Positions 50,777-60,262 of a stretch of 64,000 nt of DNA are shown piece by piece. This stretch comes from Faecalicatena sp. Marseille-Q4148. GTDB taxonomy: Bacteria > Bacillota > Clostridia > Lachnospirales > Lachnospiraceae. The position numbers and the translations under genes are program-made. Location: positions 2,864,046 through 2,928,045 of the forward strand of contig CP073692.1 of NCBI GenBank assembly GCA_018228665.1, read 5' to 3'. Positions within the stretch are counted from its first letter, which is position 1. The number at the start of each line of letters is the position of its first letter. The notes beneath the pieces were generated by a model. That model was not told the origin of the DNA. It saw only the letters and a program-made list of their open reading frames with translations, and made no database searches.

Positions 50777-52405
50777 TTAACCCACCTTCCTTTCCGCGGC
50801 CTGTTCTACGATCTGCTCTGCCAGGGCAACCGCTTTTTTGTATTCGTCCTGATAATTAAATTCAATATGCAGCTCGTCCTTGCTAATCACGCGAATACTG
50901 CGGATAAGCTGCATGACTGCGCGGCGGTCAATTTCCTCCATCGTGGAAAACTGCATGAAGTGATTGATCCAGCGGTTCCGCTCGCTGCGGTTTTCCAATA
51001 CATCTGTCAGCCGTTCCTCCCATTCCGCAACTGCCTTTTGCAGCAATTCAATGTCCGCATTGTATTTCCGCTTGTAGGATAGATATTCTTCTTTGGTAAG
51101 AATCCCGCTCACCAGATTTTCATAGAGCTTCGTCTTGAAACCCTCAATCTGTGCCAACTGTTTTTCATTGGCTCTGATCTGTCCGGCGTATTCCTGGGCC
51201 AGTTCCCGGTTGATCCGTTCCTGACTGATACTGGACAACAGCGAATCCAGAGAAGCCACATTTTCAATATGGCCCTTTAAGCTGTCCTGCACACACTCGA
51301 TCAAGTCGTCCTCTTTCAGCATCACAGAGGAAGCGCAGCCATTCTTTTTGCCCGTAGGGCAATAGTAGTAGTGGTATTCCTTGTCTTTGTAGCGGTTTGT
51401 CTTACGGGTCATGCGGCAGCCGCAGCATCCACAGATCAAAATACCGGAGAACAGATATACCTTATCCGATTTAGGAGAGGTCCGGGTGTCAATCCGGCGA
51501 AGTCGCTGAATCAGGTCAAAATCGTGTTTCTGGATAATCGCCTCATGGGTGCCCTCTACACGAATCCACTCGGATGAAGGCTTATCCTCACGCTCCTTCA
51601 ATTTGAAGTGGGGCGTTGTCTGTTTTCCCTGCACCAGTGTCCCGGTATAGGTTTCGTCCTTCAAAATGCGGATGATGGTAGTGGCAGACCATTTACAATC
51701 CTTACGGTCCGTATAGCCGCCTTTGGCATGGGGCATCCCGTGATTCCTCTTATAAGCCAGCGGAGAGAGAATACCCATGCGGTTCAGTTCATCAGCAATA
51801 TGGGAAGCACTGAATCCTTCCAGACGCTTTCTGAAAATATCCCGTACCACACCCGCTGCATACTCGTCAACTTCCAAACTCTTATGCTTGTCGCCAGTTT
51901 TTACATAACCGTAAATAGTAAAAGCTCCAACAAAATCACCGCTGCGTCGTTTCACATCCAGGGCACTCCGGGTCTTTACGGAAATATCCCGGCAGTATGC
52001 CTCGTTCATAATGTTTTTTACCGATACGGTGAGATCATCTGCAGCGTCATTTTCCGTGTCTACATTGTCATTGATGGCGATAAAACGGACGCCGTAGGCC
52101 GGAAATACCCGACGCATATAACGGCCCGTCTCTATGTACTCACGCCCCAGGCGGGAAAGGTCTTTTACAATGACACAGTTAGCCTCGCCCTGTTCGATCA
52201 TCCGCATCATTTCCTGAAATGCTGGACGGTCAAAGAGGACACCGCTGTAACCGTCGTCAATCTTTTCTGCCACAACCTCAATCTCCGGGTGCCGGGCAAT
52301 GAAATCATCAATGAGCCGCCGCTGATTGGCAACGCTGTCACTTTCCACCGACTTGTCATCCGTATAGGAAAGACGGATATACTTAATAGCTTTATAAACC
52401 TGCAT
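50777..52405 (-). CDS. Large serine recombinase C
   Basis: 542 residues from the ATG after AAAGGAGTG; the frame extends upstream without a ribosome site. 'IKYIRLSYTD' places the nucleophile at S13. 'DDGYSGVLFDRPA', 'VIVKDLSRLGREYIE', then 'IYGYVKTGDKHKSL', zinc ribbon 'CGCCGCRMTRKTNRYKDKEY', and a long coiled coil. First gene of the recombinase operon. Confidence 0.95.
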   Translation of the reverse strand: MQVYKAIKYIRLSYTDDKSVESDSVANQRRLIDDFIARHPEIEVVAEKIDDGYSGVLFDRPAFQEMMRMIEQGEANCVIVKDLSRLGREYIETGRYMRRVFPAYGVRFIAINDNVDTENDAADDLTVSVKNIMNEAYCRDISVKTRSALDVKRRSGDFVGAFTIYGYVKTGDKHKSLEVDEYAAGVVRDIFRKRLEGFSASHIADELNRMGILSPLAYKRNHGMPHAKGGYTDRKDCKWSATTIIRILKDETYTGTLVQGKQTTPHFKLKEREDKPSSEWIRVEGTHEAIIQKHDFDLIQRLRRIDTRTSPKSDKVYLFSGILICGCCGCRMTRKTNRYKDKEYHYYYCPTGKKNGCASSVMLKEDDLIECVQDSLKGHIENVASLDSLLSSISQERINRELAQEYAGQIRANEKQLAQIEGFKTKLYENLVSGILTKEEYLSYKRKYNADIELLQKAVAEWEERLTDVLENRSERNRWINHFMQFSTMEEIDRRAVMQLIRSIRVISKDELHIEFNYQDEYKKAVALAEQIVEQAAERKVG

Positions 52406-52544
52406 AAAAAAACACTCCTTTCGTTGCGCAGAAAAATCCCCGCAATTCAAGAAGTGTGGTTATGCCGTATTCAATTCCTTTTCCGACTCTTATTGTACCA
52501 CGCTCTTACGGGAAAGTCAGCCCTTTTCTGGAAGAAATTTTGCT

Positions 52545-52757
52545 TCACCGTAAAATACCCTTGATACATTCCTCCAGGGTGGCACCGCCAGGGGCAAAGC
52601 TGGCCCGGACGGTAAAACGTCCGCACTTAAAACGGTAAGGGTTTTTGATCTGGCGCACAAATTCAGTGATTCGTTCCTCGCGGGGAAGCTCCTTATCCAC
52701 GGTGACATCCCGAATGTCTACCAATGAACCGCTTCCGCCAGCAGTAATATTCTCCAT
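52545..52757 (-). CDS. TnpW-like / small transposon-encoded protein
   Basis: 70 residues after AGGAAGGAG on the minus strand. 'LPREERITEFVRQIKNPYRFKCGRFTVRASFAPGGATLEECIKGIL' in outline is a conserved short protein found just upstream of such recombinase operons; the cysteine pair is modest. Function unknown. Confidence 0.75.
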   Translation of the reverse strand: MENITAGGSGSLVDIRDVTVDKELPREERITEFVRQIKNPYRFKCGRFTVRASFAPGGATLEECIKGILR

Positions 52758-53353
52758 AATACCAACTCCTTCCTGAAATTACTGGTCTATCAAAACCACA
52801 TGAATAAGCCGGACCCGCCCTATAAATAGAAACAGGTCCGGCCCATTGTATCTGATTTCGATTTTGCTTGCCGTATTTGCCACGCCCCCCGGCAGCTCTG
52901 TCTACACAAAGCGGGGTTGCCATAGGCTGCGGCCAGCTTTACCGCATCATAGCCCCGCAGATGCCGCCGCTTTGCCAGAGCAAGCGCACACCGCAGGGAC
53001 TTCCCTTCAAGTCCGTGAGAGATTGTGAAAAAGTACCATTATGATCTGCGCCGTCGTCGCGCCCGGCCTGCCACAGCCGGGTCAATGGATTGCGTGGATC
53101 GCTCGGACAGCCGGATTCATCACCTCCCTGGCTGCCTGTCTTTGCGCCGCTCCATTTGCCGCTCGGAACACAGAATGACGTACCCATAGCAACGTATATT
53201 CGGTTGTCAAAGTGCAACGAGGGCACGGCCATTATGACATTTTATAGTTGGGGTGGACCAGAGCATGTGCTGTATGGCCGCACCCATTGGACTTGTCTGC
53301 CGAATATGTCCCTCTATTATTCATTTCATTTTCGGGGGCAAAGTTGCCGTCTG
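52758..53353. other. GC-rich intergenic region, no gene supported
   Basis: About 600 bases between the TnpW-like and sigma-like genes. Several open frames exist on both strands, but none has a ribosome site with a plausible protein; they have the odd composition of chance frames in GC-rich DNA. A promoter for the TnpW-like/recombinase genes must be here. Confidence 0.35.
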
Positions 53354-53776
53354 TCAGGAAAGTTCTTTCAAAAACTTTTCCAAACTTCGCAGGCCGGCAT
53401 TGATAGAGCGAGTAATTCGGCTCTTATGGGTGCCCTCCGCTTTTGCAATATCCGATTTGCTCATGCCAAGAAAATAGTGCGCATAAATCCGATTCCGCTG
53501 TTTCTCCGGCAAAGAGGCAAGTGCCTGATACAGCCTGGCATTTTCTTCTTTCCGTTCCAAAATATCCGCAGGTGTCAGGACAATTACCAGAGCGTCACGC
53601 TCGACATTGGCATCATAGTCCAGCGAAAAATATGCTTTGTGCCGGTATGTACGCAAAATATAAGCCGCCTCATTCAGCTTATACTCATGGAGCAAATCAG
53701 CCACTTCGTCCGGCACTTCCACAATGGTATCAGTTGTATAAAACGGGTAATAATCCCGCAGATTGATCTTTTTCAT
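53354..53776 (-). CDS. Sigma-70 region-4-like regulator of the element
   Basis: 140 residues from the ATG after GGAGGATAATCTA. The C-terminal half is a sigma region 4 HTH: 'LPEKQRNRIYAHYFLGMSKSDIAKAEGTHKSRITRSINAGLRSLEKFL'. The N-terminal 75 residues do not look like region 2. Short sigma-like proteins of this type accompany serine-recombinase ICEs and may control excision genes. Confidence 0.8.
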   Translation of the reverse strand: MKKINLRDYYPFYTTDTIVEVPDEVADLLHEYKLNEAAYILRTYRHKAYFSLDYDANVERDALVIVLTPADILERKEENARLYQALASLPEKQRNRIYAHYFLGMSKSDIAKAEGTHKSRITRSINAGLRSLEKFLKELS

Positions 53777-54237
53777 TAGATTATCCTCCAATTTCAATTT
53801 TTGAGTTGATAGGCAAAATCGAAATCAGAGGGCGGGGAGCGACAGCCAGGAGTTCCGCCTACAAGAAAAAAATCAGATAGGCTTGTCCGCCTTTCAGATA
53901 TGAAAAAAGCGCGTACCTGTTTTATTTCAGGAACGCGCTCATAGGAATATTTTGTTGAGTATTGGGGAAAAGGATAAAAATATGTCGATACAAAAAGCGC
54001 CGCAGCGTTTTGAGCTGCGGCACTAAAAGATTTTCGGCTATATCGTTGTCGGTTTCTGTAGAAATATTGGACCTTCCAAATGTGCATGTCTGCCCCCATA
54101 CCTGGGGGAGCACAAACAGATTAGAACGGTATTGCTTTTATACTTCCCCCAATCTGTTACTTTGGGGACATTATATAGGGTATAGTAATCAGCCTCCGTT
54201 CACCTTTTTCTCAGAAGTTAATCAAGATGTTGTAATT
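53777..54237. other. Intergenic region with a minus-strand terminator
   Basis: Contains the hairpin at 53904-53940 and a smaller CCCCC...GGGGG pairing near 54097-54112. No gene is supported. Confidence 0.4.
53904..53940 (-). terminator. Minus-strand terminator after the winged-helix gene
   Basis: On the minus strand GAGCGCGTTCCTG...CAGGTACGCGCTT forms a stem of about 12 bp with one mismatch, then TTTTTTC. Confidence 0.75.
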
Positions 54238-54687
54238 TCACTTCTTTTGCTGCGTTGTGTCAAATTTATATCCAACACCGCGCACACTGATAATATAATC
54301 TGGAATGTCCGGGGATATTTTGAGTTTTTGCCGCAGCCGACTCATTATGTTATGAATCGCAGTTAGTTCGTTCTCAACATATTCCTCACTCCATACATGG
54401 TAGGCTATGGTTTCAAAGGTCATTACTCGTCTTCGATTCATAAGCAATAAGTAAAGGGCATTAAACTCTCTGACCGACAAATCTACCTTTTTCCCTTGGA
54501 CAGCGACCTCTCTTTCTTCCAGACAAAAATACAGATCACCTTCCCGAATTTCTGTTAAAGGTTGAGACGTATCTATCCGTGCGCCAAAAGAATCCGGGTT
54601 AGTACATGGGATGGCCGAAAAGCCCTGCTGTTGTTCTGTTTCAAGGACAAACTGTATCATTTCGCGTTTCTGCTCAACATCAAGCAA
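54238..54687 (-). CDS. Winged-helix DNA-binding protein without receiver domain
   Basis: 149 residues from a TTG, but the frame is open to about 54738 with no good start, so the N-terminus is uncertain. Residues 50-145 form an OmpR/PhoB-type domain ('REVAVQGKKVDLSVREFNALYLLLMNRRRVMTFETI', 'IMSRLRQKLKI', 'YIISVRGVGYKF'). No phosphoacceptor Asp domain precedes it, so it is either a stand-alone regulator or the 3' end of a truncated response regulator. It overlaps or abuts the dtxR-like gene's stop. Confidence 0.65.
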   Translation of the reverse strand: MLDVEQKREMIQFVLETEQQQGFSAIPCTNPDSFGARIDTSQPLTEIREGDLYFCLEEREVAVQGKKVDLSVREFNALYLLLMNRRRVMTFETIAYHVWSEEYVENELTAIHNIMSRLRQKLKISPDIPDYIISVRGVGYKFDTTQQKK

Positions 54688-54740
54688 AACAAAAAGTTTC
54701 TCACCAATCTGCCGGCCATTCTCCGATAAATCAAGTACCG

Positions 54741-55124
54741 CTAGTTTCCCATGTCATCACCTTCCTTCCTTAAAGCGTCTTTCAATTTCTGAAAGGATTC
54801 CTCGCTGATTGCGTGTTCTATCCGGCAGGCGTCTTGCTCTGCCGTTTCCTGATCGACACCGGCAGCGACAAGCTGCTCCGTAAAGAATCGGTGCCGTTCA
54901 TAAATTTTCTCGGCAATCTCCCGGCCTATGTCTGTCAGATGGAGAAAACCATCTTTATCCACGGTCAGAAAGCCACCGTCCCGCAGGACACCTACTGCAT
55001 GGCTGATACTCGGTTTGCTAAAGCCCATGTGTCGGGCAAGATCAACAGAGCGTACCATGCCGGATTTCTTTTGCAGCATTAGTATGGCCTCTAAGTAGTC
55101 CTCGCCTGACGCATGAAGTTTCAT
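54741..55124 (-). CDS. DtxR/MntR-family metal-dependent repressor
   Basis: 127 residues from the ATG after GGGAGGAACGG. Winged HTH ('DYLEAILMLQKKSGMVRSVDLARHMGFSKPSISHAVGVLRDGGFL') followed by the dimerization/metal-binding helices ('TDIGREIAEKIYERHRFFTEQLVAAGV', 'DACRIEHAISEESFQKL') with C-x2-E-H ligands. The short length (no SH3 domain) is of the MntR/IdeR-lite type. Adjacent to two iron-type ABC genes. It may act on the TTAG-type dyads upstream of the ECF and AraC genes. Confidence 0.9.
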   Translation of the reverse strand: MKLHASGEDYLEAILMLQKKSGMVRSVDLARHMGFSKPSISHAVGVLRDGGFLTVDKDGFLHLTDIGREIAEKIYERHRFFTEQLVAAGVDQETAEQDACRIEHAISEESFQKLKDALRKEGDDMGN

Positions 55125-55135
55125 CCGTTCCTCCC

Positions 55136-56884
55136 TTATGTAAGGCTCCATCCAGCAGATTTTTTTCGGATATTGACAAATTCCTGATAAATTCCGGCTT
55201 TTGCCATAAGCTCATCATGGGTTCCCTGTTCGCTAATCTGTCCATTAGAGATTACCAAAATCTGATCTGCCTGCCGGATGGTATTCAGCCGATGTGCAAT
55301 TACAAGTAATGTCTTACCCTTGACCAGCTCATTGATTGCCTCCTGAATGTAACTTTCATTATCAGTATCGACACTGGCTGTTGCTTCGTCTAAAATTACA
55401 ATCGGGGCATCTTTCAGAATACAGCGGGCAATAGAAATACGCTGTTTCTCGCCGCCGGACAAAGTAGCGCCGCCCTCGCCAACAACAGTCTGAAATCCAT
55501 CCGGCAGAGCCATGATAAAGTCATAACACCGAGCTTTCTTAGCTGCCTCATAGACTTCCTGTTCAGTGGCGTCAGGTTTGCCCATGCTGATATTGTTATA
55601 AATTGTGTCTTGGAATAAGTACACGCGCTGGAATACCATGCTGATTTGTTCCATCAACTCAGCCAGCGGCACATCCCGAATATCCGTCCCGCGAACCGTT
55701 ACCGTTCCAGATTTCACATCCCACAGCCGCGCCAGAAGGTTCGCAATCGTGGATTTGCCACCGCCAGACGGTCCCACAAGTGCGGTCATGGTATTCTTCT
55801 GCATAGAGAAGCTGATGTTGTGCAGGACTTCCTTGTCCTGATAGGCGAAGGCCACATCGCTAAATTGTACTTCTGGCTGATCCGGCTGTGCCTGTGACAG
55901 AATATGTTGATTTCCGTTATCGGGAAGTTCGGGCTCGTCCAAAACAGCTTCAATGCGGTCTAATGCGGCATTCATCACGGTCAGTCGGGTTGCTTCTCCA
56001 TAAAGAGCTTTCAGAGGCCCAAAGAGATCAAAGACAAACAGCAGCACGCCCAAAAGATAAGCCAGGGAGAGTACGCCTTCCTGATGTAAAAAAACGGATA
56101 AACCGAAGATAGCGGCAATACCCACGCCATAGAGAATGTTTAAGCCAGTGGTCCACGGTGTCATTTTCTGCTCAAACTTCGTATTGACATCCCTTGATTT
56201 TTTGAAGTTTTCCGTTAATTCGTCAGATTTTTCTCCGAGCAGATTGTAACTTTTGATAACCCCAATTCCTTCAGCAAAAGACAAGACCGCATCCGTCAAA
56301 TTCTCGCTTTGGTTTTGACGCCCGACAGCCTCCTTGAAGGAAACCTTATTCATATATTTTGCAACCAGCGATGCCAGCAAGGTAATGATTACCGCAATCA
56401 GCCCAAGTCTCCAATCCAGTACGAACATAAAAACAGCTAAAACCAAAGTAGACAGCATATAGCTCATCATGTTGCCAATGGTACTCATAGAAACTTCCTC
56501 AATGAAAACCATATCCGTACTGAGAACAGAGCTGATTTTGCCAATATTCCCCGATGTAAAGTAACCCATCGGCATTTTTCTTAAATGATTTCCCAACTCC
56601 ATCCGTTTATCAGCAAAGATCATAAATCCAGCGGCACTTTGCAGACGGTCGCTCAAATAGTGAACCACTGTCTGAACCACTACAACAGCTAATAATCCAA
56701 GTCCGACAAACAGACAGGTCTTTCCAGTCAGCGTATTATCAGCAAACCCGGCAAAGACAATAAACGCCATGAAGATCGGCATTTTGGAGAGAATGGACTC
56801 GACAAATGCACATAGAAATGCAGCCTGAATACGGCTTTTATACCTCCCGGAGAGGTTCAGGATTCTTGAAATCAATGCAAACAT
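55136..56884 (-). CDS. ABC half-transporter, YbtQ/IrtB-like
   Basis: 582 residues: a six-helix membrane domain (about 1-310), then a nucleotide-binding domain with Walker A 'GPSGGGKST', Q-loop 'MVFQRVYLF', signature 'LSGGEKQRIS', Walker B 'IVILDEATAS' and 'IAHRLNTI'. The start codon follows directly on the stop of the partner gene. Fold type is that of exporters, yet in YbtPQ and IrtAB such pairs import ferric siderophores. Substrate assignment rests on context. Confidence 0.88.
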   Translation of the reverse strand: MFALISRILNLSGRYKSRIQAAFLCAFVESILSKMPIFMAFIVFAGFADNTLTGKTCLFVGLGLLAVVVVQTVVHYLSDRLQSAAGFMIFADKRMELGNHLRKMPMGYFTSGNIGKISSVLSTDMVFIEEVSMSTIGNMMSYMLSTLVLAVFMFVLDWRLGLIAVIITLLASLVAKYMNKVSFKEAVGRQNQSENLTDAVLSFAEGIGVIKSYNLLGEKSDELTENFKKSRDVNTKFEQKMTPWTTGLNILYGVGIAAIFGLSVFLHQEGVLSLAYLLGVLLFVFDLFGPLKALYGEATRLTVMNAALDRIEAVLDEPELPDNGNQHILSQAQPDQPEVQFSDVAFAYQDKEVLHNISFSMQKNTMTALVGPSGGGKSTIANLLARLWDVKSGTVTVRGTDIRDVPLAELMEQISMVFQRVYLFQDTIYNNISMGKPDATEQEVYEAAKKARCYDFIMALPDGFQTVVGEGGATLSGGEKQRISIARCILKDAPIVILDEATASVDTDNESYIQEAINELVKGKTLLVIAHRLNTIRQADQILVISNGQISEQGTHDELMAKAGIYQEFVNIRKKSAGWSLT

Positions 56885-58669
56885 TTATCTTCCCTCCTTT
56901 GCAGTAGATACTTTCCACTCGGCGCTGTCCTGAGCCGCTTTCCACAACTTTTGGTATTCTGGGCAAGCTTGAATCAGCTCCTGATGTTTTCCGGTTGCCA
57001 CCATCTTTCCGTGATCCATAACGCATATTTGATCTGCGTTCATTATAGCGGGAAGTTTGTGAGCGATAACTACCAAGGTTTTTCCCTTCACCAGCTCCGC
57101 AATAGCAGCCTCCATTTTTTCCTCATTTTCTGGATCAGCATAGGCCGTGGCCTCGTCAAGCACTACAATCGGGGCATCCTTCAATATTGCTCGCGCCAGG
57201 GAAATTCGCTGGCGCTGCCCCCCGGAAAGCATTTTCCCCGCATCGCCCGCCATGGAGTGAATACCTTGCGGCAGCTTTTCCAGAAACTCCATACACTGGG
57301 CTTTCTTCGCCGCCTCCATTACTTCCTCATCGGTAGCATCCAAACGTCCAAGACGGATATTTTCCAGCAGGGAGGTGTTAAACAGGTACTGATCCTGAGC
57401 CACATAGGAAATGCGGCTGTTCAATGCCTCCAGGCTCATATCACAAAGTTTCTGCCCGCCAATGGAAATGCTCCCTTTCTGCGGGTCATAGTAGTGGATC
57501 AACAGTTTTGCAAGGGTGCTCTTGCCAGAACCGGATTCACCAACCAGGGCAGTTTTTTGTCCTGCTTTTGCCACAAGGGTAATATCGTGGAGGACTTCGT
57601 TTTCCGCTATTATCGGTTTCCCATCTGGGCCAGGCTGTGTCGTTTGATACGCAAAGGAAACATGATCGTAAGAAATGTTAAAATCCTGTCCGTGGAAATC
57701 ATCCTCAGCAGCTTGCAGCGGTGCCGCATTTAACATCTGTTCAAGTGCCGTGATCTTATAATTCAGATTCGGAATCGTCTCCATAAAGCCCAGTGCTTTC
57801 AGGAGAGGAATCCCAATGCTGAGGGAAAGGCAGAGGACTAAAATCAAATCAGGTAAAGTGCTTATGCCACAGAGAACAAACCATGCCCCAAGAGGCAAAG
57901 TCAGAATAACAGTGCAGGGCAGCAGACTTCCGTATATCGCCATCCAGGGCCAGGCGGCCTTATACCATGCCAAGGTATAATCCCGATAGTCCGTTACATC
58001 CTTGCGGAAGTTCTCGTAAGATTCACTCTCCCGGTTGAAAACCTTGACAACCTCCATACCATTGATGTACTCAATGATCGTGTTGTTCATTTTCTGTGCA
58101 GACTGATAGTAGGGACCCATGCGCTTCATTCCAACAGAGTACATAATGACCATGGAGAGCAGGCTGATCGGGATAGAGGCCAAAGACATAAGAGCCAGTT
58201 TCCAGTCCGCACAAAACATAGCAACATAAATCACCAGCGGGATCAGCAAATTTGCGATACCCTCCGGGACTGAATGAGCAAGGAGCAATTCCAAGCTGTC
58301 CACATCATCGACAAACAGCTTTTTGATTGTCCCTGTCCCTTTTTCCTCCACAATGCCAAGGGGAAGTTTCTCAAACTTCTCTTGCAGAGATACCCGCAGC
58401 CGGAACAATGTGTTATATGCTGCTTTATGAGAAATTGATAATCCCCATCCATATAAAACCGCCTGCAAAACAAGACAGATCAAAACCCCTATAACACGCA
58501 ATAAAACAAATTCTGTCTCAACAGAATCGCCCATAACCAATGGCGAAATGACCTGATAGGCCAGCACAAAAGGCAGGACGCCCATAAGAACGCTGACCAG
58601 TACGACAACCGTGGCCACATACATATTTTTCTTATATGGCCCTGCGTACTCAAAGATTTTTTTGAACAT
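56885..58669 (-). CDS. ABC half-transporter, YbtP/IrtA-like
   Basis: 594 residues with the same plan as the partner: membrane domain (1-320), Walker A 'GESGSGKST', signature 'LSGGQRQRIS', Walker B 'IVVLDEATAYADPENE' and 'VIAHKLPAI'. RBS AAGGAGGGC. 'AYADPEN' in Walker B's D-loop is found in the YbtP class. A strong terminator (58704-58741) stands before it, so the pair may have its own transcription start or depend on partial read-through. Confidence 0.88.
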   Translation of the reverse strand: MFKKIFEYAGPYKKNMYVATVVVLVSVLMGVLPFVLAYQVISPLVMGDSVETEFVLLRVIGVLICLVLQAVLYGWGLSISHKAAYNTLFRLRVSLQEKFEKLPLGIVEEKGTGTIKKLFVDDVDSLELLLAHSVPEGIANLLIPLVIYVAMFCADWKLALMSLASIPISLLSMVIMYSVGMKRMGPYYQSAQKMNNTIIEYINGMEVVKVFNRESESYENFRKDVTDYRDYTLAWYKAAWPWMAIYGSLLPCTVILTLPLGAWFVLCGISTLPDLILVLCLSLSIGIPLLKALGFMETIPNLNYKITALEQMLNAAPLQAAEDDFHGQDFNISYDHVSFAYQTTQPGPDGKPIIAENEVLHDITLVAKAGQKTALVGESGSGKSTLAKLLIHYYDPQKGSISIGGQKLCDMSLEALNSRISYVAQDQYLFNTSLLENIRLGRLDATDEEVMEAAKKAQCMEFLEKLPQGIHSMAGDAGKMLSGGQRQRISLARAILKDAPIVVLDEATAYADPENEEKMEAAIAELVKGKTLVVIAHKLPAIMNADQICVMDHGKMVATGKHQELIQACPEYQKLWKAAQDSAEWKVSTAKEGR

Positions 58670-58703
58670 AAGCCCTCCTTATATTGAGCCGTACTGTCTG
58701 TGC

Positions 58704-58741
58704 TTCAAAAACAAGAGGCCGCCAAAGTAAAGCGGCCTCTT
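58704..58741 (-). terminator. Terminator between the ECF and ABC gene sets (minus strand)
   Basis: On the minus strand AAGAGGCCGC-N9-GCGGCCTCTT is a perfect 10-bp stem followed by GTTTTTG. It would terminate or attenuate the ECF transcript. Confidence 0.85.
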
Positions 58742-58795
58742 ATCATTATCTTTCTGTCCAGTCAAGGCGGCCCTGACATTCATAATTTCTAAAAT

Positions 58796-60262
58796 TCACT
58801 GGCGGATTCGGAAAAAATCCAAAACCTTTTTACTGCCGGATTCGTCCAATGGATAGCTTTCTTTTATTTGCCCTTTTTCCATATGGACTACATACGAACA
58901 TCCCGCCATCACCAACTCCGGATCATGCGTAATAACAAGAAGCGTTTTGCCCTGATCCGCGAGTGACTTCAAACTCCGCGCAACTTCCCACATATGTTTG
59001 AGATCAAGCCCGCTGGTTGGTTCGTCAAACACAATGATCTCCCGGTTACTCACAATGGCAGATGCGATCGCTACCCGCTGTTTTTGCCCGCCGGAAAGAG
59101 AAAGCGGGTGCCTGTCTTTATATTCCAGCAGATCAAACTGTTTAAGGATTTCATCTGCAACAGTTTCATCCTCGTTGTCCATGCTCAGAAGCACTTCATC
59201 CATCACGCTTTCGGTAAATAGCTGATGGCTGGTATCCTGCATTACCATGTAGCAATGTTTGAGCCGGGCTTTCCAATCAAGGGTTTTCCCGTCAACCTGC
59301 AAAAGGCCACACTTCTTTTCCAGTCCGCAAATACAGCGGGCCAAAGTAGATTTTCCAGCGCCATTCAGGCCGATAATGGCAATCGTTTCTCCAACAGGCA
59401 GTTCAGCACTCGGAATATGGAGGCTTTCCGGTTCCCGCTTTTTATACGCAAAGCAGAAATTTTGAAATTCCATCAGTTTAGCTGTATGCGCCTGATACTG
59501 ATTCGCGGGTTTCAACTTCGAGAGAGAAAACGGCCGCAGCCCCATTTCTTTTCGAGTGCTATCCGATAAACTGTCAAATTCAGCAGGCGTGTATTCCCGT
59601 TCAATCTCCCCATCTTTTACATACAGCACACGATCTGCAAGATCGTGAAGGTAGTAAAGGCGGTGTTCTGCAATCAGAATTGTTTTGCCCTGCTTTTTCC
59701 AGAGGCTCAAGACCTGCCGCAGGTCATCAATAGCAGCCATATCCAGATTAGAAGATGGTTCGTCAAGGACCATAATTCCCGGTAGCAATACACTTGATGA
59801 AGCACAGGCTATTTTTTGCTTTTCGCCCCCGGACAGAGCAAACACGCTTCGCCCCATCAAATCTTCAATATGATAATCGGAAACTGTACGGTCAATCCTT
59901 TTCAGGATATCTTCCTGGGGATAGCCTAAATTTTCACAGGCAAAGGCTAATTCACTATCCGTATCCACGTTGAAAAACTGACTTTTGGGATTCTGGAATA
60001 CAGATCCCACCATAGCAGCCAAGTCATAAAGCGGCGTATCTGATACGCTTTTTCCGTCCAGAAGGACATCACCCTCTAAATTGCCCTCGTAATAATGAGG
60101 CACCAGCCCGTTTACCAAACGGGTAATCGTTGTTTTCCCACAGCCGGATTCTCCCGTGAGTAAAACAAATTCCCCTGTGTTTATGGTGAGATTGACATTT
60201 CTAATCCCTCCGCCGCTGGATTCTTCACCATAAGAAAAAGAAACATTTTGAAAATCTATCAT
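58796..60262 (-). CDS. ECF transporter dual ATPase (EcfA-A' fusion)
   Basis: 488 residues from the ATG after GGAGGG, overlapping the T-component stop by four bases (ATGA). There are two complete nucleotide-binding domains: Walker A 'GESGCGKTTI' and 'GLNGAGKSTL', signatures 'LSGGEKQKIA' and 'LSGGQKQRVA', Walker B 'IMVLDEPSSNLD' and 'IIVFDEPTSGLD'. It energises uptake through the adjacent T and S components. Fused dual ATPases are usual for this MptD-type ECF group. Confidence 0.93.
   Translation of the reverse strand: MIDFQNVSFSYGEESSGGGIRNVNLTINTGEFVLLTGESGCGKTTITRLVNGLVPHYYEGNLEGDVLLDGKSVSDTPLYDLAAMVGSVFQNPKSQFFNVDTDSELAFACENLGYPQEDILKRIDRTVSDYHIEDLMGRSVFALSGGEKQKIACASSSVLLPGIMVLDEPSSNLDMAAIDDLRQVLSLWKKQGKTILIAEHRLYYLHDLADRVLYVKDGEIEREYTPAEFDSLSDSTRKEMGLRPFSLSKLKPANQYQAHTAKLMEFQNFCFAYKKREPESLHIPSAELPVGETIAIIGLNGAGKSTLARCICGLEKKCGLLQVDGKTLDWKARLKHCYMVMQDTSHQLFTESVMDEVLLSMDNEDETVADEILKQFDLLEYKDRHPLSLSGGQKQRVAIASAIVSNREIIVFDEPTSGLDLKHMWEVARSLKSLADQGKTLLVITHDPELVMAGCSYVVHMEKGQIKESYPLDESGSKKVLDFFRIRQ

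Noticed and set aside
51608..52564. 318-residue plus-strand frame opposite recombinase C
   Set aside because: Antisense to a gene with all serine-recombinase motifs.
52939..53232. 97-residue minus-strand frame (and other frames in 52693-53250)
   Set aside because: No ribosome site, unusual composition and several competing frames; more likely chance frames in GC-rich non-coding DNA.
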